Shown here: positions 42,605 through 53,276 of the stretch, piece after piece
Layout of the letters: each line of letters starts with the position of its first letter
How positions within the stretch are numbered: position 1 is the first letter of the stretch
NCBI GenBank assembly: GCA_963923035.1
Contig: CAWUKT010000009.1
Coordinates: 62,001 to 126,000, forward strand
Direction: 5' to 3'
Source of the DNA: CAWUKT01 sp963923035
Lineage (GTDB): Bacteria > Bacteroidota > Bacteroidia > J057 > JADKCL01
Length of the DNA: 64,000 nt
Notes under the pieces: generated by a model
Database searches by the model: none
Told to the model about the DNA's origin: nothing
The model's input: the letters and a program-made list of their open reading frames with translations, nothing else
Translations under genes and position numbers: made by a program

Positions 42605-45187
42605 CTAGAAGCGCATGATCACCCGCACGTTCAGAAGGCGGGCCGAAAGGAAATTGGGAACAGCAAATTGGGAATTGAAGATGTCCTTGATCCAGGTATA
42701 GGAAATCGTGTTCGCCCGTTGGAAGAGGTTGAAGATTTCCGCGGAAACCCACATGCTTTGCAATCCAAATTTCTTGTCGTCCAACTCTTCCGGTGTCTTG
42801 AAGAGAATGAGCTTCGAGAAGCCCAAATCGACGCGTTGGTAGGAGGGAAGGGGCAAAACCGTTCGTGATTCCACCTGGCCGGGGAACCCATAACGGAGGC
42901 CGCTGCCGTAGACGAAGTTGATATGGGCCTTGTAGGTCGGATTGAATGGCAATTCATCCTGAAAATACATGGAAAAATTCAGGCGCTGGTCGGTGGGGCG
43001 GGAAACAAAGCCCGAGTCCGGCAATTGTTCCAAACGCTCCTCGGTCCGCAACAGGCCGACATTCAGCCAAGAATCCAATCCCCGTATAAATTCTCCCGTC
43101 ACCCGAAAATCAGCCCCGTACGCGTAGCCATCGGCTGTGAACTCGGGATAATAACGCAAGCGCACATTGTCGATTTCGTAGGGGACGAGGTTCTCCAGGT
43201 ACTTGTAATAGCCTTCCACCATCAATTTGAAGGGGCGGTCCCAAATTTTAAAGAGGTAATCCCCCCCGGCGATGAGGTGGTAGGACGTTTGGGCGGGCCG
43301 TTGCGTGAACAATGTCCCATCAAAGGAGCGCATCTCGCGGTAAAACAGGGGCTGATGGTACATCCCAGCCGCAAAACGGATCTGGTAGCGGCGTTCATCG
43401 CTCCGCGTGTACATGGATTGGTCCATGTCATTCCGGGTGGAAGAGGCCGGATCGATCACAAACTGGACCCGGGGAGCCACGAGGAACTGCTCGTTCAGGC
43501 TGTTGTAGATGGCGCGGGCGCCAAAGATCAAGCGCTTGGACTTGTCAGGAGACAATTTCCAGTGGTCCTGGACATAGACTTTGACCAAGGAACTGTTCAG
43601 AGTGGCTGTGGTGCGGAAGCTCTCGTCCAAGGAAAAATATCCGGCGGAATCCGTACCGCTCCATTCTTTCAATTGGTCGTCGATCAACTGCTGTTGGGCG
43701 CGGACACCCCAGCTGATCTTGTGCCGGAAATCCCGGCCCGGGAACCAGTCGCCCCGTTGCTCGGCGGCAAACACATTTGCCAGCAAGTAGTTCCGGCCGT
43801 GGCGGTAAAAAGTACCGATTCCCCGGTCAAAAGTCGTTTCCGTATAGCCTTCCGAACCGAAATTGGTATTGACGTCGCTGAGGAAATAGCCGCCTTCGAC
43901 ATCAAACAATTCCACTTCCGAGGTCTGGAAAGCGGTGAAGATATACTTCATCTTCAGGCGCGCGTTGGGGCGGTGCTCCACGGTGAAAGCGCCCAACCCG
44001 GTGCTGTACGCGGACAAGTCCTGGCCGACAAATGCCACCTGCAAGCGGAAGGCATTCTGGATGCTTCCGAAGGAAGTTTCACGGCTTTGGGGGGTGAAGA
44101 GATAGTTGTTGGAAGCGTAATTGAAGAAAAACGAGAACTTCAACCGGTCCCGGTTGTAATAGATCGTGTCCATAGAACCGTCCCGGCGTTCCCGCACCTT
44201 CATGGTTTTGATCTTCTGGCGGGGACGGTAGGTCAGCATGCCCTGGAAGTCCAGAAACCGGGGCCGGTATTCCCCCTGGGTATCCAGGGAATTCAGGACA
44301 TAACTCGGAGTAAAGCGACGAAACCCGGCCAGGTAGCCAAATTTGCGGGGGCGATACTCTTGGGTCGAGCCGAATTCTTCTTTGTTTTCCTTGTCCTTCT
44401 GCACAAAACTTCCCTGGATGTCGATGTTCTGGTTCAAAATCCCCAGTTCCACCGATCCGTGCAATTCATCGGGATCGGCGTAGGTCACATCGAGGACCGA
44501 AGACATCTTGTCGCCGTATTTGGCCTGGAAGCCGCCGGAGCTGAAGCCGACCTCGGAAGCGAGGTTGGGATTGACAAAGCCGAGGCCTTCCTGTTGCCCG
44601 GTCCGGATCAGGAAGGGGCGGTAAATCTCGATGTCGTTGACGTAGATGAGGTTTTCATCGAAGTTTCCCCCGCGTACGCGGTACTGGGAGGACAATTCGC
44701 TGTTTTGGACAACCCCGGCCCCCATGGTGGCGAGCTTGCTGCTCAGGTCGCTTTTGACCGAGGTGATTTCTGTGACGCGTTTGGGATCAATGGGAATGAG
44801 CTGGCGGAACGCGCGCTCGGGATCGGTGATGTCAGTGGGATCTTTTTGGTCGGTGATGCGGACCTGGTCCAGCGTATAGGACGCCTCCATCTTGGCGGGA
44901 ACGCGCTTGACTTCATTGGGGACGAGGGAAAATTCCTTGCGGACGTCTTCGAAGGAAGGAGCAGAAAAGTCCAGGTAGTGCTTCCCCACCGGCAACTGCA
45001 TTTCGTAGCGCCCCAACGAATCGGTAAACGTGACCTTTCCGTAAGCCTTCTCCTGCACCTTTACGGAATCAATGGGCCGGTTGTATTCGTCGAATACCCG
45101 TCCCTTGACCGTTGCCTTCTGGGCCATCAAGAGTCCCGGAAGCGCCAGCAAAAGCACACACAAAAAGGCCTTTTCCCACATATTCAT
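42605..45187 (-). CDS. TonB-dependent receptor with carboxypeptidase-regulatory-like extension
   Basis: 860 residues. Signal peptide AFLCVLLLALPGLLMAQ; residues about 24-105 are a carboxypeptidase D-like beta-sandwich (VKGRVFDEYNRPIDSVKVQ...SLGRYEMQLPVGKHYLDFSAPSFEDV). The plug contains SQYRVRGGNFDENLIYVNDIEIYRP and GFSSGGFQAKYGDKMSSVLDV, followed by a long barrel ending in VRVIMRF. No STN domain, so not part of a sigma-signalling loop. No SusD neighbour is present. Imports an unknown large ligand across the outer membrane. Confidence 0.93.
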   Translation of the reverse strand: MNMWEKAFLCVLLLALPGLLMAQKATVKGRVFDEYNRPIDSVKVQEKAYGKVTFTDSLGRYEMQLPVGKHYLDFSAPSFEDVRKEFSLVPNEVKRVPAKMEASYTLDQVRITDQKDPTDITDPERAFRQLIPIDPKRVTEITSVKSDLSSKLATMGAGVVQNSELSSQYRVRGGNFDENLIYVNDIEIYRPFLIRTGQQEGLGFVNPNLASEVGFSSGGFQAKYGDKMSSVLDVTYADPDELHGSVELGILNQNIDIQGSFVQKDKENKEEFGSTQEYRPRKFGYLAGFRRFTPSYVLNSLDTQGEYRPRFLDFQGMLTYRPRQKIKTMKVRERRDGSMDTIYYNRDRLKFSFFFNYASNNYLFTPQSRETSFGSIQNAFRLQVAFVGQDLSAYSTGLGAFTVEHRPNARLKMKYIFTAFQTSEVELFDVEGGYFLSDVNTNFGSEGYTETTFDRGIGTFYRHGRNYLLANVFAAEQRGDWFPGRDFRHKISWGVRAQQQLIDDQLKEWSGTDSAGYFSLDESFRTTATLNSSLVKVYVQDHWKLSPDKSKRLIFGARAIYNSLNEQFLVAPRVQFVIDPASSTRNDMDQSMYTRSDERRYQIRFAAGMYHQPLFYREMRSFDGTLFTQRPAQTSYHLIAGGDYLFKIWDRPFKLMVEGYYKYLENLVPYEIDNVRLRYYPEFTADGYAYGADFRVTGEFIRGLDSWLNVGLLRTEERLEQLPDSGFVSRPTDQRLNFSMYFQDELPFNPTYKAHINFVYGSGLRYGFPGQVESRTVLPLPSYQRVDLGFSKLILFKTPEELDDKKFGLQSMWVSAEIFNLFQRANTISYTWIKDIFNSQFAVPNFLSARLLNVRVIMRF

Positions 45188-45191
45188 TGAC

Positions 45192-45199
45192 CAAAGATA
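45192..45199 (-). promoter_or_regulatory. -7 promoter box (TATCTTTG) abutting the TonB receptor start
   Basis: Exact TAnnTTTG match on the minus strand ending four bases before the ATG at 45187. If used, the transcript would be leaderless or nearly so. Confidence 0.35.
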
Positions 45200-45284
45200 G
45201 CAATTCCAATGAGGGAGAAATAGGAAAAATCAAATGCCCTGATGGGGACGACAGCCAAATGGCTTCCGCATCCGACAAATGCGC

Positions 45285-47387
45285 TTATTGTACGACCAAT
45301 TGGCGTCGGAGGACGCCCTGTTGATCCTGCAATTGCAGGACATAGAGGCCACGGGGCAGTTCCATCCGGAACTCCCCGGTCGCTCCATCCACCGCCCCGT
45401 GGTGAATTTCCCGGCCATCCACCCCAAACACCCGCACTGCAACCACCCCGCTCAACCCCGAAAACTGCACCCTGACATCGCCCTGCGCCGGATGCGGTAC
45501 CACTTCCACCCAACGCTCCGCCCCACAATCCATCCGCAAGACGGCGGACACATGCTGTTGGCCATCAACGTCAATCTGGCGGAGCCGAAAATTCGAGTGA
45601 ACATGCGCCTCAGCAGGCAAAGAAAGGCGATATTCCCGCAAAAGCGCGCTGTTACCAGTGGCCTTGACCCGTCCCCATTCCGTCCATTCCGCCCCATTCT
45701 CCGTTCCTTCCACCACAAACCAATCCGCATTTTCCTCCTGCCACGTCCCCCATTTGACCTCCCTCACCGGGCTGCATTCCCCTTCCCAGTACGCCAGTGC
45801 CACCGGAAGAATGCAGTTGATGGTAAATGTCCCGCTGGTATCCTCGCAGACGCCCTTGGAGACAATCACATTGAACGCGCCGGTCGCCCCATTCAACGCA
45901 AAAAACGTATCCGTGGCCGCCGGGTCGACGACGCCATTGACCATCCACTGGTAGGAATCGAAGGTATTGTCCACAAACAAGGTATCGGGACAATTTCCGC
46001 CGGTGATGGGCGCGACGATCTCGGGAATGGAGTCAAATCCGCTGAAATAGCCGCCGTAGGAGGAAGGGCCGCGATAGCCGTACATGCCCACCACAGCAAT
46101 CGAGGAGGACTGTACCCGGATATTGCCTGTCAGGCCGTGGACGCGGTAGGCTTGGAAGGAAGACCCTGGGACATTGACCGGGGCAACCGGAACCGGGCCG
46201 CCATTGAAGGTGACCGTGGAGCCGCCGTAGGTAATCAGGTTGATGTTGCCGGTATAGGAGATGGTGTCGACGAGGTTGAGGTTGGGGATGAAGTCGACGA
46301 ACCGCTCGGTGAGGCATGAGACGGGCGGGAGAAAATTGAGGCCCCAATTGGCCCATGAGTTGCGGCCAAACATGACCTGCCAGACGTAGGCGGGTTGGGA
46401 CGTCTGGATGAACATGACGCTGTCCGCGTTGTAGAAGCTGCCGGGAATTTCTGCAAATTCCCCCGCGTCGAGGGTGGCGAAGGGAATCGCCGAGCCATTC
46501 AGAAAGATTTCGGTATTGTTCTGGTTCCCAATCACAATCGCCTTTTCCTTGTCATTCGATCCCGCTCCCTGGAGCAATACATACTGCGTTCCCAACAGGT
46601 TTTCCGCCACCGGCTGGTCAAAGCCGACGTCCCAGTTGCCGCTGGCCCACGAGGCGAGCCAGTTGCCCATGACCGTGACCACGGGACGATTGGAAGTAAT
46701 GAGGCGGCCCAGGATGCTGTCCATCGGCGGGGTTCCGTTGGCCAGGGCGTTGGCGGCGAAGGTATAGGTTTCGCCGCGGTTGAGGTTGAAAGCGAGGACA
46801 TTGGCATTGGCGTCGGGCGCGTTGGGACCGAAGAGAGTGATCCCGGTTCCCGTCAGGTCGACGACGACATTGGTATTGTTCTCGGTTCCCATGACCGTCA
46901 TGGTGGCATAGGAAATATTATCCGGTAGGCTGCGCACGTGGGCGACCCGAAAGCTGGTCCCGAAAGCCTTGGTTCCTTTCGCGGTAATGGAAAGGCTCTG
47001 GTTATTGCCCACGACCTGGTACCTGAGATTGGCATAAATGGGCTCGTCGGCCTGAATGATGAAGCCTTTGTCAGAAAGTACCGAATCCAGCAGGCCGGTG
47101 GGCACGAAGAAGTCCGGGTTATTCCCATTGAGTCGGTAAATAGCGGCCGCAGCATTCGGAACCGTCCCCGCCTGGAGCAAGTTGCCGGCCCCATCCCGGA
47201 TGGAATAGTTGACGGGATTGATGGAGGGCGTAGAAATGTACAGGGCGCCTTGGTTGGGCGAACTGTGGCAGTGCCCGACGGGAGGAATGAAGTGGACGGT
47301 GTCGAGCTGGGCGTGGCTGGACAATGGCAAGAAAAGGGCGTACACCAGAAGTGCACTCAGCAATTGGAGCGTTCTGTTGATCATCAC
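45285..47387 (-). CDS. IgGFc-binding-like secreted protein with T9SS sorting domain
   Basis: 700 residues. Signal peptide LLSALLVYALFLPLSSHAQ. Residues about 60-400 match the IgGFc-binding N-terminal module found in bacterial adhesin-like proteins: PVVTVMGNWLAS, ENLLGTQYVLLQGAG, NNTEIFLNG and VMFIQTSQPAYVWQVMFG. A further beta domain (CPDTLFVDNTFDSYQW, PKD/Ig-like) is followed by the T9SS tail (VVPHPAQGDVRVQFSGL...VFGVDGREIHHG...LPRGLYVLQLQD). Exported and surface exposed; binding target unknown. Confidence 0.87.
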   Translation of the reverse strand: MMINRTLQLLSALLVYALFLPLSSHAQLDTVHFIPPVGHCHSSPNQGALYISTPSINPVNYSIRDGAGNLLQAGTVPNAAAAIYRLNGNNPDFFVPTGLLDSVLSDKGFIIQADEPIYANLRYQVVGNNQSLSITAKGTKAFGTSFRVAHVRSLPDNISYATMTVMGTENNTNVVVDLTGTGITLFGPNAPDANANVLAFNLNRGETYTFAANALANGTPPMDSILGRLITSNRPVVTVMGNWLASWASGNWDVGFDQPVAENLLGTQYVLLQGAGSNDKEKAIVIGNQNNTEIFLNGSAIPFATLDAGEFAEIPGSFYNADSVMFIQTSQPAYVWQVMFGRNSWANWGLNFLPPVSCLTERFVDFIPNLNLVDTISYTGNINLITYGGSTVTFNGGPVPVAPVNVPGSSFQAYRVHGLTGNIRVQSSSIAVVGMYGYRGPSSYGGYFSGFDSIPEIVAPITGGNCPDTLFVDNTFDSYQWMVNGVVDPAATDTFFALNGATGAFNVIVSKGVCEDTSGTFTINCILPVALAYWEGECSPVREVKWGTWQEENADWFVVEGTENGAEWTEWGRVKATGNSALLREYRLSLPAEAHVHSNFRLRQIDVDGQQHVSAVLRMDCGAERWVEVVPHPAQGDVRVQFSGLSGVVAVRVFGVDGREIHHGAVDGATGEFRMELPRGLYVLQLQDQQGVLRRQLVVQ

Positions 47388-47689
47388 GAAAAAATAAAGC
47401 GCTGTACCTCCGGTAAATGGAAGAGAAAGCGGGTGAATCGAATCAAATAACTGTTTTGTAAGAGCGTTTAGCGTTCAGTTTGAAGGTAGGGATAAATGAA
47501 AGGCGAAAAACCCGGAGCGGGGCATTTATTGAAATGTTAACATCAAAATACCAGAAAATACGCATTGAGGTGAGGGGAGCCATAAGGGAAATGCAGGAGT
47601 AGGCAGGGAAAGGGCGGTGGGAGCAGGAATTAGTTGGCGGAGGAAAAATGTAAATTGCCCCAAACCCACGACCTCAATTCTCAATCCCA
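47388..47689. other. divergent intergenic region, nothing identified
   Basis: 302 bases between divergent genes. It must carry both promoters but I find no clear TAnnTTTG box, hairpin or small ORF. Confidence 0.45.
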
Positions 47690-48214
47690 ATGCCATCGGT
47701 TGATTCCAATTCGTCTATTCCCATTCGGCTCCAACGTGTAGTTCAGGAGATGCGGCCTCTTCTGAGCCATTATTTGGGTATTTACCTGGCGGATTTGAAT
47801 GGGGGGCAACCCCATTCGGGGCCCGAAGGAGAAGATTTTGACTATCCCTACTTGGATTTGTACTGGACCGAGCCGGAGCGGCACCCATTTTTCATTGAGG
47901 TTGGGGGAGAAGTCGCGGGTTTCGTCCTGGTGAATACCCATACCCGACTGACTGCGCGCAGCCCGGTGCACGCCATCGCCGAATTCTTTATCCGCAAGCG
48001 TTTCCGCAGGCAAGGAATCGGTCGGCAAGCGGTCCAACTCGTCCTCACCCAATTTCCCGGTGCCTGGGAGGTGGTATGGCAAAAACAAAACTTGGCCGCC
48101 CGGAACTTTTGGCCGTTGGTGCTTTCGCCTTTCATCGCGGACGCTACCTTAAAGGTGCAGGAAACACCAGATCGCGATGGGGAAGGGCTTGTTTTTGACG
48201 TTGGAGGAGAATAA
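47690..48214 (+). CDS. GNAT family N-acetyltransferase
   Basis: 174 residues. Acetyl-CoA-binding motif IAEFFIRKRFRRQGIGRQAVQLVL (R-R-Q-G-I-G), then WEVVWQKQNLAARNFW, characteristic of a predicted-acetyltransferase subgroup of GNAT. Substrate unknown. Single gene ending in a strong convergent terminator. Confidence 0.87.
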   Translation: MPSVDSNSSIPIRLQRVVQEMRPLLSHYLGIYLADLNGGQPHSGPEGEDFDYPYLDLYWTEPERHPFFIEVGGEVAGFVLVNTHTRLTARSPVHAIAEFFIRKRFRRQGIGRQAVQLVLTQFPGAWEVVWQKQNLAARNFWPLVLSPFIADATLKVQETPDRDGEGLVFDVGGE

Positions 48215-48291
48215 AGGGATAAGTTCTGAGTTGGAAAATAAAATGTGAAAATTGGTTCAATTAAACGTTTGATTATTAGGGTATAATAATA

Positions 48292-48331
48292 AAAAATGAG
48301 CAATTAAATGCTAAATTAATTGCTCATTTTT
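48292..48331. terminator. bidirectional terminator, 16-bp perfect stem
   Basis: AAAAATGAGCAATTAA and its exact complement, separated by AATGCTAA, giving A-runs and T-runs on both sides. Between the convergent GNAT and S9 peptidase genes. Confidence 0.92.
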
Positions 48332-48356
48332 ATTGAATGCTTCTTTTTTCCCTTCT

Positions 48357-50444
48357 TTACCGACCACCCGACTGGCCGAACTCATTCTCTTTCAGGCTCC
48401 GGTCGAGCCAATCAAAGAAAACGCGGTGCCAGAGGACGCCATTCTGCGGGCTTTGCACCCAGTGGCCCTCGCCCGGGAAGTAAAGGAAACGGGCGGGAAC
48501 ACCGCGCAGCTTGGCGGCGTTGAAGGCTTCCATGCCTTGGTTGATCGGGACCCGGAAGTCCTTTTCCCCGTGGATGACCAGGATCGGGGTGTCCCAGTTC
48601 TGAACGAACTTATGCGGGCTGAAGGCCTCGTAGCTTTTCGGTTTCGGACTGTCCCAATAGGCGCCCTTGATGTCGAAATTGGCGAAGAACATCTCCTCCG
48701 TCGCTGCGTACCAGCTTTCCAGGTTGTAAAGGCCGCAGTGGGAAATGAAGGACTTGAAGCGGCCTTCGTGGATCCCCGCCAGTTGGTACACCGAATACCC
48801 GCCGTAGCTGGCTCCAACTGCGCCCAATTTGTCTTCGTCCGCATACTTTTCTTTGGCCACATCGTCGATGGCGGCCAGGTAATCCTGCATCGATTGTCCA
48901 CCCCAATCGCCCGAAATGGCCTCGTTCCATTCCTCGCCAAAGCTCGGAAGACCCCGCCGGTTCGGCGCCACGATGATATAGTCGCTCGCGGCCATCAACT
49001 GGAAGTTCCAGCGAAAGCTGAAAAACTGGCTGACGGCGCTCTGGGGACCGCCCTGGCAGTACAGCAGCGTCGGATACTTCTTGTTCGGATCGAAATTCGG
49101 AGGGTAGATGACCCAGGTCAGCATGTCCTTGTTGTCCGTGGTACGCACGGTGCGGGGGACAACCTTGCCCCATTCCACATCCGCCAGCAATTGCTGGTTG
49201 ATATTGCTGATTTCGCGGGCCTCACCGGTTTCCGGATTGATGAGGAACAGCTCCTTGGGGTAGCTCATGGTGGTCCGGGAACCGATCAGCCAACCTTTGG
49301 CCGCTTCGTGGACCGAATAAAAATTGTGCTGACCCGTGGTGATCTGCTTGACCGGGCTCGGATCGTCTTTGCTGACTTCGGTTTTAAAAATCTGATAGGT
49401 GGCCTGGACCGGCGCCGTGAAGTAGATCGTTTTGCTGTCGGAAGACCAGGCCAGGTGCCCGGCGGGGTGGGGGAAGCCCTTGGTCAATTCCATTTTATTG
49501 CCGGTGGCCATTTCCATGACGAAAATCCGGTTGCGATCGCTTTCGTAACCGTCCCGTTCCATGCTCAACCACGCCATCCACTGGCCATCCGGCGAGAAAG
49601 TGGCCTCCATGTCGTACCCCATCATGCCTTGGGTCAGGTTTTCGGTTTTGCCGTCGACATGGTGATAGAGATCGGTATTGGTGCTTTTGGCCCATTCAAC
49701 CTTGTCTGCAGTCTTTTTGCAGGCGTAGACGACATTGCCGTCGGGGGTAACCGTATATTGTTCGCTGCCGCCAAACGGCGGAACGGGGGAGTCAAAGCGC
49801 TCGCCTTCCAATACATCCATGCCGCCCTTGCTCATCTTTCCAGCGGCCGGATAGGGCATGGTAAAGACGTGGGAATAGGCATAATCGTGCCATTGGTTCC
49901 AGTGGCGGTACATCAGGTCGTCGATGATGCGGGCATCGGCCTGGGGTAGGTCTTCGTAGAGTTCATTGACCGTCTGGTCCAGTTTGACCGACTTGCTGTA
50001 CACGATTTGGTCCTTCGGGCCCAATTCGAAGTCGCTAATCCCACCGTCGATGTCGGTGATGCGGTTCCGGTCCGACCCATCTGCATTCATTTCCCAGATC
50101 TGCATGGCACCATCTTCCACGGCCATGAAGGCAATTTTGCCGTTCGAAGTCCAACGGGCATTGTATTCGCTGACGTCCGGCGTTTCGGTGATCTGCTTCA
50201 CCTTGGATTTGGGGAAGCCTTTTTTGGAAGAAAAGTCGAGGTCGATCAGGTACAAGTCCCGGGAACCCTTGTTTTCTGACAATTCGTAATACGTGACCCC
50301 AAACATGATTTTCTGGCCGTCCGGGGAGACTTGCTCGTCGCTGACCCGTCCGATTTTCCACAGCAATTCAGGGGTGAGGCGCTGTTGGGCCGAGAGTGAG
50401 GAGACCAACAGACCGAGGAACAACAGTCCCAATAGCTTTTTCAT
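48357..50444 (-). CDS. S9 family prolyl oligopeptidase-like peptidase (dipeptidyl/acylaminoacyl peptidase)
   Basis: 695 residues from the ATG at 50444, after ACTGGAAG (a TTG opens the frame at 50456). Signal peptide KKLLGLLFLGLLVSSLSAQ. An N-terminal seven-bladed beta-propeller contains TolB-like blades (VSPDGQKIMF, FSPDGQWMAWLS, WSSDSKTIYF). The C-terminal alpha/beta hydrolase has GASYGGYS (nucleophile Ser), HGEKDFRVP (Asp) and GEGHWV (His). Cleaves dipeptides or small peptides in the periplasm. Confidence 0.94.
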   Translation of the reverse strand: MKKLLGLLFLGLLVSSLSAQQRLTPELLWKIGRVSDEQVSPDGQKIMFGVTYYELSENKGSRDLYLIDLDFSSKKGFPKSKVKQITETPDVSEYNARWTSNGKIAFMAVEDGAMQIWEMNADGSDRNRITDIDGGISDFELGPKDQIVYSKSVKLDQTVNELYEDLPQADARIIDDLMYRHWNQWHDYAYSHVFTMPYPAAGKMSKGGMDVLEGERFDSPVPPFGGSEQYTVTPDGNVVYACKKTADKVEWAKSTNTDLYHHVDGKTENLTQGMMGYDMEATFSPDGQWMAWLSMERDGYESDRNRIFVMEMATGNKMELTKGFPHPAGHLAWSSDSKTIYFTAPVQATYQIFKTEVSKDDPSPVKQITTGQHNFYSVHEAAKGWLIGSRTTMSYPKELFLINPETGEAREISNINQQLLADVEWGKVVPRTVRTTDNKDMLTWVIYPPNFDPNKKYPTLLYCQGGPQSAVSQFFSFRWNFQLMAASDYIIVAPNRRGLPSFGEEWNEAISGDWGGQSMQDYLAAIDDVAKEKYADEDKLGAVGASYGGYSVYQLAGIHEGRFKSFISHCGLYNLESWYAATEEMFFANFDIKGAYWDSPKPKSYEAFSPHKFVQNWDTPILVIHGEKDFRVPINQGMEAFNAAKLRGVPARFLYFPGEGHWVQSPQNGVLWHRVFFDWLDRSLKENEFGQSGGR

Positions 50445-50635
50445 ACTTCCAGTCAATTTTTTTTATGGTCTGCAAAATAGTAAAAACAGCCCGTAAAGAC
50501 GAGAGGGGGCGTCAGAAAGGCCAATTGAAGACAGGAGCTGGAGAAATGATCCAAAAGGGTTGAGTGAATTGTGAACTTTTTTGCTATTTGGAGTTTACTG
50601 TATAAAGGTTCGTCAGCAAAATAATAGTCAAGTCA

Positions 50636-51547
50636 ATGAAAAAGCGTCTGTCCACTCCGGCTCCGGTCCAGCGGAGTACCATGTCTTCTGGTAACAAGGC
50701 TTATTCCGGGAAGCAGCCACCTCCCGTTCAACTCCAGGCCTCAAGGGGCCAACTCCCCCAACAAGAAGATTTGCAGATCGCCATGGCCAATCGTGGCCAC
50801 GATTGGACTCCGGACCAACGGGCGGGCCTCAATCTGGGTGACCAGTTGGGTCCTGATCTCAACCGTCGTGTTCCCGCCGGACGCCAGGCCGAACTGCGGC
50901 AGTACGCCCGCGACCTGATGGACCGCTATTCTGACAAGCCCAACCCCACGCACCCCAACCGTCCCGGACCCACTTACTTGGACTTTGTGGATTTCTCCGC
51001 CATGCTCGACGAGATCGTCGACCACGATTCCAATACCGTGGAAAAGGTGGTCATTTGGAACCACATTGGCATTTACGCCCGTGATTATGGCATCCGTAAC
51101 CGGGGCCTGCACGAGGACTTCCACGAGCCCATTGCCAAGTGGGACAGCCATAAGCACATCATTTTGCCCTTTACCGACGATTACCACGGCCACTACGGCG
51201 GAGCTGAAGGCGATGAGAATGTGGATTTGAGTAGTGTCGATCCGCCTCACTGGATCGACTTGGACAACTCCGATGATCGTACTTGGTGGAATAACTTGCC
51301 TAACCGGGACAGCATGTCCCATGGTCCGGGGAAGATTTCCGAAGCCTATGCTGAGGTATTGTTCCGGGAAAACCGGGATTCCGAGATTTTCCGGGGCCGC
51401 CGAATCATCAATGGCTATTTGGGTGCCCACCGGGCCGATGCTGAAGCCAGCTTTGCCACCATCGAAAATATCCGGGCCTTCCGCTGGGGGGGATTCTCAG
51501 GTTTTGCGAACTCCTTTGATCGCCAGGTCCGTACCTACGATTATTGA
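50636..51547 (+). CDS. P[VL]Q[LR]-leader protein with His/Asp-rich C-terminal region (putative injection-system cargo)
   Basis: 303 residues, no signal peptide. The leader carries P10-VQRS and P30-VQLQ, the same short motif as in the protein at 36703-38019, in a Ser/Gln/Pro-rich disordered stretch. The C-terminal region is rich in His and Asp (NRGLHEDFHEPI, WDSHKHIILPFTDDYHGHYGG, DPPHWIDLDN), suggesting metal binding, but I recognise no family. It ends immediately against the convergent desaturase gene (stops at 51545-51547 and 51548-51550). Monocistronic. Confidence 0.6.
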   Translation: MKKRLSTPAPVQRSTMSSGNKAYSGKQPPPVQLQASRGQLPQQEDLQIAMANRGHDWTPDQRAGLNLGDQLGPDLNRRVPAGRQAELRQYARDLMDRYSDKPNPTHPNRPGPTYLDFVDFSAMLDEIVDHDSNTVEKVVIWNHIGIYARDYGIRNRGLHEDFHEPIAKWDSHKHIILPFTDDYHGHYGGAEGDENVDLSSVDPPHWIDLDNSDDRTWWNNLPNRDSMSHGPGKISEAYAEVLFRENRDSEIFRGRRIINGYLGAHRADAEASFATIENIRAFRWGGFSGFANSFDRQVRTYDY

Positions 51548-52477
<930 letters not shown>

Positions 52478-52521
52478 GCGGCCAATTTAGGGAAAAGGGG
52501 GGAGGGGAAATGGTAATGGAG

Positions 52522-53136
52522 TTACATTTCGCCGGATGGGGCGTTTCGGGGGGAGCTTGGGGGAAAAACGATGTTGGAATAGATTTCGTGGGCGGGAAGC
52601 TGGCCCCCAACGCTTTTCAGTTCAATGGTCGCATTCAATCCGTCGTAGTGCTCCAGAACCCAAAGACCTTCCGCATTGCGGCGAAAAACGTCGATTTGGG
52701 CCAGGTTTTGTTCTACAATCATGTATTCTTCGAGCGAATCCAATTGTTCGTAGAGCCGGAATTTTCCACTTCGGTCCCAATTGGCGGTGCTTTCCGAAAG
52801 GACTTCGACAATTAAAATGGGATTGATGACGGCGATTGGTCTGTCTTCGTAGTAGGCTTCTTCTCCACAAACCACAAAGACATCCGGATAGACAAAGGAA
52901 TTTGCTGCGGCAATGTGGATTTTCAGGTCGCTGCTGAAGGTCTTGCAACGGCTGCCTTTGAGTTGGACTCCGATTTCCCGAATAAGGTTGGTGCTGATCA
53001 GGTTGTGGTTTCGGGTTCCCCCGGACATGGCATAAATCTCGCCATTGTAGAATTCGCTTTTGTATGAATTCTGCTCTTCCAGGTTCAGGTATTCCTGTCT
53101 GGTATATGGATGCGATGATTTTTGTGCCGTGTTCAC
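52522..53136 (-). CDS. Uma2 (DUF820) family putative endonuclease
   Basis: 204 residues from a GTG at 53136; the frame stays open to a TTG at 53193 but no ATG precedes the domain. The domain has YTRQEYLNLEEQNSYKSEFYNGEIYAMSGGTRNH, FVYPDVFVVC and ILIVEVLSESTANWDRSGKFRLYEQL, the PD-(D/E)xK-like core of Uma2 proteins, which are abundant in cyanobacteria and Bacteroidota. Biological role unknown. Divergent from the DJ-1/PfpI gene. Confidence 0.82.
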   Translation of the reverse strand: MNTAQKSSHPYTRQEYLNLEEQNSYKSEFYNGEIYAMSGGTRNHNLISTNLIREIGVQLKGSRCKTFSSDLKIHIAAANSFVYPDVFVVCGEEAYYEDRPIAVINPILIVEVLSESTANWDRSGKFRLYEQLDSLEEYMIVEQNLAQIDVFRRNAEGLWVLEHYDGLNATIELKSVGGQLPAHEIYSNIVFPPSSPRNAPSGEM

Positions 53137-53276
53137 ATCTACAATATAACCAATCCGGACAGAATATCGTCTCTCATACTTTCCCGCCCCCAAACCAACA
53201 CATCAATCCCTGGCATTTTCTCCGAAACAATCACCCAAACCTTCTCCATTTCCCCTTTCTGCCTGATCTTTACACC

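Noticed and set aside
42923..45190. 755-codon plus-strand frame
   Set aside because: Antisense shadow of the TonB-dependent receptor; no domain or signal is recognisable in it.
48333..49949. 538-codon plus-strand frame
   Set aside because: Antisense to the S9 peptidase, which has a full catalytic triad; the plus frame starts inside the terminator region.
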